A DNA stretch of 64,000 bases from an uncultured Flavobacteriaceae bacterium (GCA_947494325.1 CANLUS010000002.1:248001-312000); one strand, 5' to 3'; positions 45,576 through 55,487 are shown, counted from the first letter of the stretch. Made by a program: numbers and translations. The notes: a model not told the origin generated them from the sequence alone.

Positions 45576-46331
45576 TTATAATCGAACAGGAATACTAAGT
45601 TCTCTAAGTTTTTGTTTCAAATCATTAATTTCTATTTCCTTAAAGTGAAAAACACTTGCAGCTAATGCCGCATCGGCTTTACCGGTTTCAAACGCATCAA
45701 CAAAATGCTGTATATTCCCAGCTCCTCCTGAGGCGATAATCGGAATATTCAACTCAGAAGATAACTTCGCTAAAGCTTGATTGGCAAAACCATCTTTGGT
45801 GCCATCGTTATCCATTGAGGTAAAAAGAATTTCTCCTGCACCTCGTTCTTCAACTTCTTTTGCCCACTCAAATAAATCCAATTCAGTAGGCACTTTCCCT
45901 CCTACCAAATGCACTTTCCAAGTACCATCAATTTGCTTGGCGTCAATAGCCACCACGATACATTGGTTGCCGAATTTTCCAGACAACTCATTGATTAATT
46001 CTGGTCTTTTTACAGCCGAAGAATTAATCGACACTTTATCTGCCCCGCATTTTAATAAGGCATCAACATCTTCTATAGAGGAAATACCGCCACCTACAGT
46101 AAAAGGAATATTCACCTGAGCAGCCACATCTAACACAAGTTTTGTTAGTGTCTTTCGTCTTTCCTCTGTCGCTGAAATATCAAGAAAAACCAATTCATCA
46201 GCACCATTTTTTGCATATATCTTTGCCAGTTCTACTGGATCGCCGGCATCGCGTAGATTCACAAAATTTACCCCCTTAACGGTACGTCCGTTTTTGATAT
46301 CTAAACAAGGTATAATTCTTTTTGTAAGCAT
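45576..46331 (-). CDS. hisF: Imidazole glycerol phosphate synthase, cyclase subunit
   Basis: The 251-residue TIM barrel forms, with HisH, the enzyme that makes imidazole glycerol phosphate and AICAR (step 5). Catalytic Asp residues lie in [16 protein letters not shown] (D11) and in [11 protein letters not shown] near 130; phosphate sites are GGGI (near 82) and ASGGAG (near 226). It follows hisA by 16 bases. Confidence 0.97.
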   Translation of the reverse strand: MLTKRIIPCLDIKNGRTVKGVNFVNLRDAGDPVELAKIYAKNGADELVFLDISATEERRKTLTKLVLDVAAQVNIPFTVGGGISSIEDVDALLKCGADKVSINSSAVKRPELINELSGKFGNQCIVVAIDAKQIDGTWKVHLVGGKVPTELDLFEWAKEVEERGAGEILFTSMDNDGTKDGFANQALAKLSSELNIPIIASGGAGNIQHFVDAFETGKADAALAASVFHFKEIEINDLKQKLRELSIPVRL

Positions 46332-46347
46332 GAAAAATATCTGTTTG

Positions 46348-47079
46348 TTAGTTATTCGTTGTTAATATAAATTGTTCTAGCTGTTTCAAGCTAATTCTAT
46401 TTTCATAAATGGCTTTTCCAATAATAGTACCTTCACAGCCAAGTTCTGCGAGTTTAGGTAGCTCATCAAAAGTTGAAATCCCTCCAGAGGCGATTAATTT
46501 TATATCAGAACATTGATCTAGAATTTTTTTATATAAATCAAAGGATGGTCCTTGCAACATTCCATCTTTTGCGATGTCAGTACATATGACATATTTGACT
46601 CCTTCGGTTATATATTTCTCAATAAAAGGCAGTAATTCTTCTTTACTCTCCTCTTGCCAACCACTTATGGCTACCTTTTCATTATTAGCATCGGCACCCA
46701 AAATTATTTTCTTAGGACCATGTGTTGCAATCCACTTTTTAAACATAGCTGGATTCTTAATAGCGATACTACCACCAGTAATTTGATGTGCACCAGATTC
46801 AAACGCAATTTTTAAGTCTTCATCGGTTTTGAGTCCGCCTCCAAAATCAATCGATAAGTTCGTTCTAGTCGCAATCTGCTCCAAGACCTTATAATTCACA
46901 ATATGACTTGCCTTCGCACCATCTAAATCAACCAAGTGCACATATTGAATTCCACTTGCTTCGAACTCTTTAGCTACTTCTAACGGATTTTCATTATATA
47001 TTTTTTTGGTGCTGTAATCTCCTTTTGACAAACGCACACATTTACCATCTATAATGTCTATTGCAGGAATGATTCTCAT
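46348..47079 (-). CDS. hisA: ProFAR isomerase
   Basis: The 243-residue TIM barrel is 1-(5-phosphoribosyl)-5-[(5-phosphoribosylamino)methylideneamino]imidazole-4-carboxamide isomerase (step 4). The general base Asp8 is in [14 protein letters not shown], and the second Asp is in [13 protein letters not shown] near 130. The start overlaps the hisH stop by 4 bases (ATGA). Confidence 0.96.
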   Translation of the reverse strand: MRIIPAIDIIDGKCVRLSKGDYSTKKIYNENPLEVAKEFEASGIQYVHLVDLDGAKASHIVNYKVLEQIATRTNLSIDFGGGLKTDEDLKIAFESGAHQITGGSIAIKNPAMFKKWIATHGPKKIILGADANNEKVAISGWQEESKEELLPFIEKYITEGVKYVICTDIAKDGMLQGPSFDLYKKILDQCSDIKLIASGGISTFDELPKLAELGCEGTIIGKAIYENRISLKQLEQFILTTNN

Positions 47080-47657
47080 AATGTTAAAAAATTCTGTAAT
47101 ATTTTTTCACCCGCCACACTACTTTTTTCAGGGTGAAACTGAACTCCATAAAAATTATCCTTCTTAAGGGCATTTGAATATTGTAACCCATAATCACTTA
47201 CTGCAACCGTGGCATCACATATTGGCGCATAATAACTATGAACCAAATACATATATTCGTTTTCATTAATTCCTTCAAATAATCTTGATTCTAATTCTGA
47301 TATTTCATTCCACCCAATCTGAGGTACTTTAACATCATGATTAAATCTCATTACATCGACATCAAAAATGCCCAAGCCTTTCGTATCGCCTTCTTCGCAA
47401 TAATTGCACATGAGTTGCATTCCTAAGCAAATTCCCAAAACTGGTTGTTTTAATTCAGGTATTAAGCTATCCAAACCTGTCTGAACCAACATTTTCATCG
47501 CACTACTCGCCTCTCCTACACCTGGAAAAATAACCTTATCTGCCTTTTGAATCTCTTCAACATCACTAGTCAAAACTGCCTCATAACCTAAGCGCTGTAT
47601 GGCAAACTTTATGGATTGAATATTTCCAGCTCCGTAATCAATAATAACTATCTTCAT
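47076..47657 (-). CDS. hisH: Imidazole glycerol phosphate synthase, glutaminase subunit
   Basis: The 193-residue class I amidotransferase supplies ammonia to HisF. Nucleophile Cys77 is in [11 protein letters not shown], and the His/Glu of the triad are in VQFHPEKSS near the C-terminus. Its start shares one base with the hisB stop at 47657. Confidence 0.96.
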   Translation of the reverse strand: MKIVIIDYGAGNIQSIKFAIQRLGYEAVLTSDVEEIQKADKVIFPGVGEASSAMKMLVQTGLDSLIPELKQPVLGICLGMQLMCNYCEEGDTKGLGIFDVDVMRFNHDVKVPQIGWNEISELESRLFEGINENEYMYLVHSYYAPICDATVAVSDYGLQYSNALKKDNFYGVQFHPEKSSVAGEKILQNFLTL

Positions 47658-48790
47658 TACAACATTCCTTTAGTACTTGGTAATATCATTTTCTCAACAT
47701 CTCGGTTCTTAGCCATTTTAATTGCTTTAGCAAAAGCCTTAAAAATGGCTTCAATTTTATGGTGTTCATTCGTGCCTTCTGCCTTTATATTTAAATTTGC
47801 CTTGGCTCCATCTGTAAAAGACTTAAAAAAGTGAAAGAACATTTCTGTTGGCATTTTACCAATCATCTCACGTTCAAAATCTGCTTCCCACACCAACCAA
47901 TTTCTACCTCCAAAATCAATGCTCACCTGGGCTAGACAATCGTCCATTGGCAAACAAAATCCATATCTTTCTATCCCCAACTTATTGCCTAGAGCCGCTG
48001 CAAAAACCTCCCCTAACGCAATTGCGGTATCCTCAATAGTATGATGTTCATCAACTTCTAAATCACCCTTTACCAAAATAGTTAAATCCATCTGACCATG
48101 TCTTGCCAATTGATCTAACATATGATCAAAAAATGATATTCCAGTATCAATGTTACTTTCACCAGTTCCATCAAGATTCAATACAATTCGGATATCCGTT
48201 TCATTCGTTTTCCGTTCTGTATTCGCGGTACGATCTTCTAGTTTTAAGAATTCATAAATACGATTCCAATCATTCGTTTCTAATGCTATATATGATGCTA
48301 AATCTTCTCGTTTTACGGTGATTTCATCAGTGCCTAATTCTGTGAGATCATTGATGAAGATACCCTTTGCATTTAAATTCTTTGCCAATTCTATATCTGT
48401 CAATCGGTCTCCTATTACAAATGAATTCTTTAAGTCATAGTTATCAGCAAAGTACTTTGTAAGTAATCCTGTATTGGGTTTACGTGTTGGTGCATTATCT
48501 TTTGCAAAAGTTTTATCAATAAATATTTCGTCAAACACTACGCCTTCATTCTCAAAAGTTTGCAACACAAAATTATGTACGGGCCAAAAAGTATCTTCTG
48601 GATATATCTTTGTTCCTAAACCATCCTGATTTGTAATCATAACCAATTCAAAATCTAATTCTTTAGCAATTTTACTAAGAGATTGGATAGCCTTTGGGTA
48701 AAAGATTAATTTATCAAATGCATCTATTTGTTCATCGGCAGGTTCTTTGATCATTGTGCCATCTCGATCAATAAATAATACTTTTTTCAT
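47657..48790 (-). CDS. hisB: Bifunctional histidinol-phosphatase / imidazoleglycerol-phosphate dehydratase
   Basis: The 377-residue fusion covers steps 6 and 8. Residues 1-170 are a HAD phosphatase ([42 protein letters not shown]); residues about 180-377 are the dehydratase ([45 protein letters not shown]). The loop between [10 protein letters not shown] and RKPNTG reads [11 protein letters not shown] and lacks the Cys/His zinc ligands known from E. coli HisB. It is 1 base from hisC. Confidence 0.96.
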   Translation of the reverse strand: MKKVLFIDRDGTMIKEPADEQIDAFDKLIFYPKAIQSLSKIAKELDFELVMITNQDGLGTKIYPEDTFWPVHNFVLQTFENEGVVFDEIFIDKTFAKDNAPTRKPNTGLLTKYFADNYDLKNSFVIGDRLTDIELAKNLNAKGIFINDLTELGTDEITVKREDLASYIALETNDWNRIYEFLKLEDRTANTERKTNETDIRIVLNLDGTGESNIDTGISFFDHMLDQLARHGQMDLTILVKGDLEVDEHHTIEDTAIALGEVFAAALGNKLGIERYGFCLPMDDCLAQVSIDFGGRNWLVWEADFEREMIGKMPTEMFFHFFKSFTDGAKANLNIKAEGTNEHHKIEAIFKAFAKAIKMAKNRDVEKMILPSTKGML

Positions 48791-48791
48791 G

Positions 48792-49838
48792 CTAGTTTAA
48801 TTCCTTTATAACGTTCATTAATTTGATATTCTCTTCTGGATTACCAACAGTAAACCTCAATGTATTTTCGCATAGTGGTTGTGTTGACCTATTTCGAACA
48901 ACAACACCTTTCGCAATTAATTCTTCATACCTTTTATTTGCATCATCTACTTTCACTAAAATAAAATTTGCATCGGTATCATAAATCTGTGAAACAAATG
49001 AAATCTTATTTAAAGCGGCAACTAACTTAATACGCTCTTCTATGATCTTCGTTACTTCTTGAATAACTCTCTCTTTAGCAATTAGGCGTTGTTTAGCTCT
49101 ATTTTGTGTTAATTCATTGACGTTGTAAGGTGGCTTGATTTTATTTAAAAGTGTAATTATCTCTTTTGATGCATAACATATACCTAAGCGAATTCCCGCC
49201 AAACCATAGGCCTTAGATAAGGTCTGTGTAATAACCAAATTTGGAAACTCTTGAAGTCTTTGTGTCCAACTTGGATTATCTGAAAAGTCAATATAGGCCT
49301 CATCTATGACTACAATTCCTTTAAATTCTATCAATAAGCGTTCAATTGCCTCTTCCGCTAAAGAATTTCCAGTTGGATTATTAGGTGAACAAAGTAACAG
49401 TAATTTCGTATGATGGTCTATTGCTGCGAGAATTTTTGAAACTTCGGGTTGAAAATCGGGAGAAAGTACCACTTCCCGATTTTCGATTTCGTTGGTTTCA
49501 GCGAGAACTGAATACATACCATAGGTTGGTGGCAGTGTAATAATATTATCTTCTTTAGGCTGACAAAATACACGGTAAATTAAATCTAGTACTTCGTCAC
49601 TTCCATTACCAAGTAATATATGCTCTTCCAGAACATTATTAGCATCTGCTAATAGTGCCTTTAGGTTTCGCTGTTGCGGATCTGGATATCTATTGACACC
49701 ATTATCAAATGGATTCTCATTGGCGTCCAAAAAGACCATCTCGGTATCAAAATCTTTAAACTCATCTCTAGCCGAGGCGTATGGTTTCAGTTTCAATACA
49801 TTCGAACGAACTAAACTTTTTAAATCGAAATTATTCAT
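48792..49838 (-). CDS. hisC: Histidinol-phosphate aminotransferase
   Basis: The 348-residue PLP enzyme of fold type I catalyses step 7. Motifs: [55 protein letters not shown] and [14 protein letters not shown] with the PLP Lys. Its ATG overlaps the hisD stop by 4 bases, typical of a compact operon. Confidence 0.96.
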   Translation of the reverse strand: MNNFDLKSLVRSNVLKLKPYASARDEFKDFDTEMVFLDANENPFDNGVNRYPDPQQRNLKALLADANNVLEEHILLGNGSDEVLDLIYRVFCQPKEDNIITLPPTYGMYSVLAETNEIENREVVLSPDFQPEVSKILAAIDHHTKLLLLCSPNNPTGNSLAEEAIERLLIEFKGIVVIDEAYIDFSDNPSWTQRLQEFPNLVITQTLSKAYGLAGIRLGICYASKEIITLLNKIKPPYNVNELTQNRAKQRLIAKERVIQEVTKIIEERIKLVAALNKISFVSQIYDTDANFILVKVDDANKRYEELIAKGVVVRNRSTQPLCENTLRFTVGNPEENIKLMNVIKELN

Positions 49839-51124
49839 TTGTTTTTGATACTATTTAAACGTAAAGTTACTGCGTTTTTATGTGCTTGTAAGCCCTCAGC
49901 TTCTGCCATAATTTCAATGCTAGGCCCAATATTCAATAAGCCATTCTTAGAAATTTTCTGAAAGGTCATGCTTTTTAGGAAGCTATCTAGATTTACTCCA
50001 GAATAGGCCTTTGAAAATCCGTTCGTAGGCAAGGTATGATTTGTCCCCGATGCATAATCGCCTGCACTTTCTGGTGTATAATTTCCAATAAAAACGGAGC
50101 CAGCGTTGATAATACCGTCACTATAAAAATCTTCATTTTCAACACAAATAATAAAATGTTCAGGTCCGTAATCATTGATTAAATCAAGTGCATCTCGATT
50201 GGAATTCATTAGAATTAACTTTGAATTTTCTATAGCTTTTTTTGCAATTTCTTTTCTTGGCAACTCTTCTATTTGAATAGAAATTTCCTTCTCAACCATT
50301 TCAATCATATCTTTTGAGGTCGACACTAAAATAACTTGACTATCAATTCCGTGTTCTGCTTGGCTTAACAAATCGGAAGCTACAAAAGCGGCATTGGCAG
50401 TCGAATCAGCAACCACTAATAATTCACTGGGTCCTGCAGGCATATCAATGGCCACTCCATACTTCGTTGCTAACTGCTTAGCTACTGTAACGAACTGATT
50501 TCCAGGACCAAAAATTTTAGAAACTTTCGAAATTTGCTCGGTACCAAAAGTCATCCCCGCAATAGCCTGGATACCTCCAACTTTGATTATTCTTGTAACA
50601 CCACATAATTGTGCAGCATATAAAATTGCTGGATGTATATTTCCATTACCGTCTGGTGGAGAGCAAACTATAATCTCTTTACATCCCGCCAGTTTAGCTG
50701 GAACAGCCAACATGAGTACCGTCGAAAATAATGGTGCTGTTCCACCTGGAATGTATAGCCCAACTTTTTCTATAGCTCTTTTTTCTTGCCAACAACGTAC
50801 GCCTTCAGTAGTCTCTACCGAGATATTTTTTATCCTTTGCGCTTTATGAAATATCTCTATATTGCTCTTTGCTAGCTGAATAGAAGCTTTTAATTCATCA
50901 GAAACGCTATCTACGGCATCTTTAATCTCATTTGTTCCAACTGTGAGTTCTTCCAATTCAACGCCATCAAAAAAAGAGGTATATTTTGCGATTGCAATGT
51001 CTCCCTTTTGTTCAACTTCATAAAATATTTCGGAAACCGTCGCTTCAATATCCTCAACAGTTTGTGTAGGTCTTTTTAAGATTTCTTTCCAATTGTTCTT
51101 TGGAGGGTTTTCTATGATTCTCAT
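49835..51124 (-). CDS. hisD: Histidinol dehydrogenase
   Basis: The 429-residue enzyme does the last two oxidations to histidine. Motifs: YIPGGTAPLFSTVLML, IFGPGNQFVTVAKQL, MPAGPSELLVVAD, SQAEHGIDSQVIL (zinc ligands Q and H) and GDYASGTNHTLPTNG (Asp/His ligands). Its start overlaps the stop of the GNAT gene by 4 bases (ATGA), so the GNAT is built into the operon. Confidence 0.96.
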   Translation of the reverse strand: MRIIENPPKNNWKEILKRPTQTVEDIEATVSEIFYEVEQKGDIAIAKYTSFFDGVELEELTVGTNEIKDAVDSVSDELKASIQLAKSNIEIFHKAQRIKNISVETTEGVRCWQEKRAIEKVGLYIPGGTAPLFSTVLMLAVPAKLAGCKEIIVCSPPDGNGNIHPAILYAAQLCGVTRIIKVGGIQAIAGMTFGTEQISKVSKIFGPGNQFVTVAKQLATKYGVAIDMPAGPSELLVVADSTANAAFVASDLLSQAEHGIDSQVILVSTSKDMIEMVEKEISIQIEELPRKEIAKKAIENSKLILMNSNRDALDLINDYGPEHFIICVENEDFYSDGIINAGSVFIGNYTPESAGDYASGTNHTLPTNGFSKAYSGVNLDSFLKSMTFQKISKNGLLNIGPSIEIMAEAEGLQAHKNAVTLRLNSIKNK

Positions 51125-51552
51125 TTTTTATATTTTTTTTGAAAATGAAATCCAACTAATTTATATCCTTTATTCAGCCAAAATTTGATGCCTTCATTAT
51201 TGTTTACATAACAATTTAATTCAGAAGCGTTACAACCAATAGAAATACAATAGTTCGATATCCATTCTAACAATTTATTTCCAACGTCTTTGCCTTGATA
51301 ATCTGGATGAACCATAACATTATCTAGTTCAATATGTTTGCCTATATAATATTTGTTTAAAATCCATAAACCTGAAATACCTATCAAATCTTTATCATTA
51401 TAAATACCAACGCATTTATAGTTACTTAAAAGCATATCTTTTATGCGGCTTTTAAGAACATCCTCATCAATAGTATTATCCAACATTTTTAGGAATGGAA
51501 GAATACTCATCATTTTCTCACTTGGTATCAATCTAATAGTAAACTTATCCAT
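51121..51552 (-). CDS. GNAT-family N-acetyltransferase inside the his operon
   Basis: The 143-residue protein has the GNAT core: DLIGISGLWILNKYYIGKHIELDNVMVHPDYQGKDVGNKLLEWI, quoted in part, with motif A VHPDYQGKDVGNKLL and C-terminal NEGIKFWLNKGYKLVGFHF. It starts on a base shared with the hisG stop and ends in a 4-base overlap with hisD. It is not one of the known histidine enzymes; the substrate is unknown. Regulation must follow that of histidine synthesis, so a link to histidine or its intermediates, or a metabolic side reaction, is conceivable. Confidence 0.9.
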   Translation of the reverse strand: MDKFTIRLIPSEKMMSILPFLKMLDNTIDEDVLKSRIKDMLLSNYKCVGIYNDKDLIGISGLWILNKYYIGKHIELDNVMVHPDYQGKDVGNKLLEWISNYCISIGCNASELNCYVNNNEGIKFWLNKGYKLVGFHFQKKYKK

Positions 51553-52409
51553 TACAGTACCATTTTTTCAATTGGACATACAAGAATACCTTGAGCTCCT
51601 TTCAACTTTAATTCGTCGATAATTTCCCAAAACTGATTTTTATCAATTACCGAATGTACTGAACTCCAACCTTCTTCCGCCAAGGGTAATACGGTTGGAC
51701 TACGCATACCTGGTAATACCTCGATAATTTCTTCTAATTTCTCATTTGGTGCATTCATTAATACATATCTAGAATTTCTTCCTTTTAAAACAGATTGAAT
51801 TCTAAATTGTAACTTATTTAGTAATGCCTTGTTGCTAGCTGTTATGGTTGGTGATACAGCTAAGACAGCTTCTGATTTTAATAGAACTTCTACTTCTTTT
51901 AAATTATTCTTAAAGAGGGTACTTCCACTAGACACAATATCACAAATTCCATCGGCCAAACCGATATTTGGAGCTATTTCAACGGAACCATTAATAACGT
52001 GCAGATCAATTTCAATTCCTTTTTTAGATAGATAAGATTGTACGGTATTAGGATACGAAGTTGCTATTCTCTTTTCAGAAAAATAGTTCATACCAGTATA
52101 ATCTACATTCTTTGGAATCGCCAAAGAAACTCTACATTTTGAAAATCCCAATTTTTCAGCAATCCCAATATCACTTCCTTTTTCAATTAATACATTCTCA
52201 CCTATAATCGCGATATCTACAACGCCATCACGCAAATATTGCGGAATATCTCCATTTCTTAAATAGAACACCTCTAATGGGAAGTTACTCGCTTGTGCTT
52301 TCAACTGATCTTTACCGTTGTCTATAGATATTCCACAATCTTTTAGAAGTTTTAAGGAATCTTCATTTAACCTTCCTGATTTTTGAATCGCAATTCTTAA
52401 TTTACTCAT
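51552..52409 (-). CDS. hisG: ATP phosphoribosyltransferase (long form)
   Basis: The ATG at 52409 gives the family start MSKLRIAIQKSGRLNED; the longer frame from 52454 reads through the leader region. The 285-residue product has the catalytic domains (SGRL, LRNGDIPQYLRDGVVDIAIIGENVL in part, DIVSSGSTLFKNNLKEV) and the C-terminal regulatory domain (VLPGMRSPTVLPLAEEGWSSVHSV), as in the hexameric long form inhibited by histidine. It makes phosphoribosyl-ATP, the first step of the pathway. It follows a His leader peptide and terminator. Confidence 0.96.
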   Translation of the reverse strand: MSKLRIAIQKSGRLNEDSLKLLKDCGISIDNGKDQLKAQASNFPLEVFYLRNGDIPQYLRDGVVDIAIIGENVLIEKGSDIGIAEKLGFSKCRVSLAIPKNVDYTGMNYFSEKRIATSYPNTVQSYLSKKGIEIDLHVINGSVEIAPNIGLADGICDIVSSGSTLFKNNLKEVEVLLKSEAVLAVSPTITASNKALLNKLQFRIQSVLKGRNSRYVLMNAPNEKLEEIIEVLPGMRSPTVLPLAEEGWSSVHSVIDKNQFWEIIDELKLKGAQGILVCPIEKMVL

Positions 52410-52480
52410 TACAATGCCTGTCTTCGCAGGAGTTTTTAAATTATTAATAATCAATGTTTGAGTAAATCAAATGGCATGGT

Positions 52481-52519
52481 TTCAAAAGAAAAACCCGCTT
52501 GATGTACTCAAACGGGTTT
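52481..52519 (-). terminator. Intrinsic terminator between the His leader peptide and hisG (attenuator)
   Basis: On the minus strand AAACCCGTTTGA and TCAAGCGGGTTT pair with one G-T wobble around a 5-base loop (plus 52491-52519) and are followed by a TTTTTCTTTT tract. It lies 30 bases after the leader-peptide stop and 71 bases before hisG, where an attenuator is expected. A short ACTCA inside the end of the leader ORF could compete by pairing with the TGAGT of the 5' arm; this alternative is inferred. Confidence 0.85.
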
Positions 52520-52548
52520 AAAATATCTTGATTTTATTCAATACAATT

Positions 52549-52605
52549 TCAATTCGCCTGAGTGCAAATATGAAAATGATGATGATGTAATTGAATAAAG
52601 TTCAT
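52549..52605 (-). CDS. hisL: Histidine operon leader peptide
   Basis: A short ORF encodes MNFIQLHHHHFHICTQAN (18 residues) with four consecutive His codons, then Phe and a fifth His. It lies between a promoter (52624-52656) and an intrinsic terminator just upstream of hisG. This is the classic layout of a histidine transcription attenuator: when charged His-tRNA is scarce, the ribosome pauses on the His codons and the terminator is prevented. The gene is too short for ORF callers; the assignment rests on composition and position. Confidence 0.88.
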   Translation of the reverse strand: MNFIQLHHHHFHICTQAN

Positions 52606-52623
52606 TTCTTTGTTTTAATCCTA

Positions 52624-52656
52624 CAAATATTTAAAATTTAAAATTAGAATTCCAAA
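52624..52656 (-). promoter_or_regulatory. Promoter of the his operon
   Basis: On the minus strand a TTTG (plus CAAA 52653-52656) precedes AATATTTG (plus 52624-52631) with about 21 bases between them, close to the TTTG-N19-TAnnTTTG pattern. Transcription should start near 52618, about 13 bases before the leader ATG at 52605. It begins a few bases after the stop of the patatin gene at 52663. Confidence 0.6.
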
Positions 52657-52662
52657 TATTTT

Positions 52663-53565
52663 TTAATCTTTTAATTTATTCATTTCTAAATCTCTCTTTT
52701 GAGCATGCTTATATCCGTATTTCCACCACTTTTTCATTAGTTTTTTATTAAACACTAATGAATTGGTTGTAAGCACTGTAGGCGTATAGTACAGATTTAA
52801 TTTTACATCTTTGTGCTTTGCTTCTAATTTACCGATATTAACGTTATATCTTTCTAATTGGTCTAACATAAATTCAGAAACGGTCATCATTAAACCGAAC
52901 GGATTCTTAGAAGGCAATCGATTAATTTGAGAGACTTCTGTTTCTAAAATGATCGCATCAACCTCTTTAGCTCCTCTTAGAATGGCTTCTCTAATCGGAA
53001 CTAAGCATGCGAAACCACCATCCGCATAATCGCAGTTATTCTTCCGTAATAAACTCATAAATGGCACATAATTACAAGACCCCCAAACCCAGTCACAAAA
53101 ATCTAAATAGTCATAATCTTTTATAGATTTATATTCAACTTGATTAGCAGTTAAGTTTGAAACTGTTACAATGACATCTTTATGAGAACTTTTTACACGA
53201 TTAAAATAATCTTCTGTAATGTATTTTTTTATGAACTTTCTTAAATTTTTACTCTCACCAAAAGTACGTCGACCATTTATAAAATTCCATAATGTATTTA
53301 AATGATTAATGCTCACTACTTTCTCACCATGAACTGTTCTAACGATAAATGGGTTATTACTAAATATCTTGCGTTGACTTACCGTAGTATAGATGGCTTT
53401 TAATTCTCGTAACTTACCCATTGATAAATGAGTTACCATTAAGCTACCTGTAGAAGTACCTAAGAATAAATCATATTCTTTGTTTTTTTCTTCTATTAAA
53501 TACTCAGCTACACCGCCCGCGAAAGCCCCTTTGCTTCCGCCTCCCGAAATTACTAATGCTTTCAT
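52663..53565 (-). CDS. Patatin-like phospholipase
   Basis: The 300-residue protein has the patatin oxyanion loop SGGGSKGAF (7-15), nucleophile GTSTG with Ser38, and the catalytic Asp in DYADGGFA (near 178). No signal peptide is visible, so it is presumably intracellular, acting on membrane lipids. The last quarter (KLNLYYTPTVLTTNSLVF, KKWWKYGYKHAQKRD) is typical of bacterial patatins. It is divergent from the BNR-repeat lipoprotein. Confidence 0.92.
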   Translation of the reverse strand: MKALVISGGGSKGAFAGGVAEYLIEEKNKEYDLFLGTSTGSLMVTHLSMGKLRELKAIYTTVSQRKIFSNNPFIVRTVHGEKVVSINHLNTLWNFINGRRTFGESKNLRKFIKKYITEDYFNRVKSSHKDVIVTVSNLTANQVEYKSIKDYDYLDFCDWVWGSCNYVPFMSLLRKNNCDYADGGFACLVPIREAILRGAKEVDAIILETEVSQINRLPSKNPFGLMMTVSEFMLDQLERYNVNIGKLEAKHKDVKLNLYYTPTVLTTNSLVFNKKLMKKWWKYGYKHAQKRDLEMNKLKD

Positions 53566-53719
53566 TTACTACTTACACTTTTTATATATTCGACCAACTC
53601 ATATTCTCTTATGGTAAAACCGTGGTATTAAATTTACATGTTTAATGTATAAAAGCCCCAATTAAATCATACATATAATTGTTAAATCACTTATTTTTGA
53701 TAAATCTAATCCATTTAAA

Positions 53720-54766
53720 ATGAAAATTCATCGTCTTATCATAATTTTAGGTTCTGTAATTGTACTTTCTTCCTGTAAAACTGAAATTTCTCCACGAAAT
53801 CTAGAATCGGTTTCTATAGAAGAAATGAAAATTGATAGCGCAAGTATCAGAGCAATTCATGTTTTAAAAGATTCTACTTTATTCTTTGCGACTTCAAATG
53901 GTCTAATAGGTATGACTTCTGGGTTTAATAATAGTGTGATGACCTCTGAAATTAAATATGATACAATTACACCTCATTTTAGGAGTATTGCATCTAATGG
54001 TAATTCATTGTTTGTTTTAAGTGTTGGAAATCCCGCATTGTTATATAAGCACACCGATGGTGAATCACATTTAGTATATAAAGAAGAACATAAAAATGTT
54101 TTTTATGATGCGATGGCCTTTTTTAATGCTAAAAATGGCATCGCTATGGGGGATCCTACTGATGATTGCTTATCGATTATTAGGACAGATGATGGTGGAA
54201 ATAGTTGGACAAAAATTGCATGTGAAAATTTACCTAAAATTATAAAAGGAGAAGCGGCATTTGCTGCAAGCAACACGAATATTGCTATTGTGAATTCTAA
54301 TGTATGGATTGTAACTGGCGGACAGCGATCCCGAGTTTTTCACTCTCCTGATATGGGAAATACTTGGAGGGTTTATAATACGCCGATCACTCAAGGTGGA
54401 AAAATGACAGGTATCTATAGTGTAGATTTTTATGATTCCAAGAATGGGATTATATTTGGCGGAAATTGGGAGAAAAAAAATGATATGAAAAGTAATAAGG
54501 CAATTACCAATGACGGGGGCAAAACGTGGAAGCTAGTTGCTGATAATCGTAACCCCGGATATAAGAGTTGTGTACAGTATATACCAGATACGAATGGGAA
54601 GGAGTTAATCGCCATAGGATCAACTGGCATGTCATTTTCTAACGATAGTGGAAGTACATGGAAAGAAGTTAGCACAGAAAAAGATTACTATACCATACAA
54701 TTCGTTAACAAAAATATAGCCTGGTTAGCCGGAAAAAATAAAATCGGAAAATTGATATTAAAATAG
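53720..54766 (+). CDS. BNR-repeat (beta-propeller) lipoprotein
   Basis: The 348-residue lipoprotein (VIVLSSCKTEIS, Cys 19) is a propeller with at least four Asp-box/BNR motifs: RTDDGGNSWTKI, HSPDMGNTWRVY, TNDGGKTWKLV and SNDSGSTWKEV. The repeats resemble those of Ycf48-like assembly factors and of sialidases, but no sialidase active-site Arg triad is evident. Flavobacterial homologues are sometimes labelled oxidoreductases without support. It is probably co-transcribed with the next lipoprotein, 5 bases downstream. Confidence 0.88.
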   Translation: MKIHRLIIILGSVIVLSSCKTEISPRNLESVSIEEMKIDSASIRAIHVLKDSTLFFATSNGLIGMTSGFNNSVMTSEIKYDTITPHFRSIASNGNSLFVLSVGNPALLYKHTDGESHLVYKEEHKNVFYDAMAFFNAKNGIAMGDPTDDCLSIIRTDDGGNSWTKIACENLPKIIKGEAAFAASNTNIAIVNSNVWIVTGGQRSRVFHSPDMGNTWRVYNTPITQGGKMTGIYSVDFYDSKNGIIFGGNWEKKNDMKSNKAITNDGGKTWKLVADNRNPGYKSCVQYIPDTNGKELIAIGSTGMSFSNDSGSTWKEVSTEKDYYTIQFVNKNIAWLAGKNKIGKLILK

Positions 54767-54771
54767 AATTA

Positions 54772-55329
54772 ATGAGAAAAATTATATTATTCTGTATGAC
54801 ACTTACCCTTCTAAGTTGTGGGAAAACTACTATTGAAAAGGAACTGAGTTGTGGATCTACGGAAAAAATGGGTAAAACAAAGGAAATCAGAGATATTTTA
54901 AAAAAATTCAAAGTTGTAGTTCCAGAAAACTGGGAAACCCAATTATATTATGACGAGTTTAAATCGCAAATTTATGCCGCTGACACTACCAAACAATTAA
55001 GCGAGACATATATTTTAGACATTGCATGGCATCAAGGTGAGTTAAAATTAAACGAAGCTCTAGCTAAAAGTGTCACTGACACATTAAATCTAAGAGAGCA
55101 AATGACAACTGTCAAATCAGGGTTTGGTGAGTTTAAGAAAAAACAAAGTTACTGGAATCTCTCTCAAGGTAAGAAATCAGATCGTTTATATACTTTTATT
55201 CAAATGTATCTTAAAACTGATGAAGACGAATATTTCTTAATGACTACGAAATTGTATGGAAAGATAGATGTAGATGCTAGACTCTGTGAATCCTTAGCAT
55301 TATTCAAAAAAGTTAAGATTTTGGAGTAG
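54772..55329 (+). CDS. Lipoprotein of unknown function
   Basis: The 185-residue protein has a lipoprotein signal (MRKIILFCMTLTLLSCGKTT, Cys 16) followed by a globular domain with KFKVVVPENWETQLYYDEFKSQIYAAD (in part), ILDIAWHQGELKLNEALA and FLMTTKLYGKIDVDARLCESLALF. The pattern VPxxW...SQIYAAD resembles small proteins thought to be periplasmic stress or binding proteins, but no family is certain. It is coupled to the BNR lipoprotein (5-base gap) and ends before a weak terminator. Confidence 0.78.
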   Translation: MRKIILFCMTLTLLSCGKTTIEKELSCGSTEKMGKTKEIRDILKKFKVVVPENWETQLYYDEFKSQIYAADTTKQLSETYILDIAWHQGELKLNEALAKSVTDTLNLREQMTTVKSGFGEFKKKQSYWNLSQGKKSDRLYTFIQMYLKTDEDEYFLMTTKLYGKIDVDARLCESLALFKKVKILE

Positions 55330-55376
55330 TGATATGTCAAGGTATTATTTTGATTTATACACACCTAGCAACATAA

Positions 55377-55404
55377 CTAACTGATTGTTAGCTTCTTTTT
55401 TTTT
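55377..55404 (+). terminator. Weak intrinsic terminator
   Basis: CTAAC (55377-55381) and GTTAG (55387-55391) form a 5-bp stem, followed by CTTC and a run of T's. It is placed 48 bases after the lipoprotein stop. The stem is short. Confidence 0.45.
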
Positions 55405-55423
55405 AATAAAAATTACTTTTTCC

Positions 55424-55454
55424 TTTGCGGACTGTTTTTTTTATGATACATTTG
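55424..55454 (+). promoter_or_regulatory. Textbook Bacteroidota promoter
   Basis: TTTG (55424-55427), 19 bases, then TACATTTG (55447-55454): an exact match to the -33/-7 pattern. It should give a transcript start near 55460, 28 bases ahead of the lipoprotein ATG at 55488. Confidence 0.75.
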
Positions 55455-55487
55455 CCGAACTATTAATAATTTAAATTTTTATTTGCT

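Noticed and set aside
45781-46119. 112-codon ORF antisense to hisF
   Set aside because: Shadow of hisF, which has all catalytic residues.
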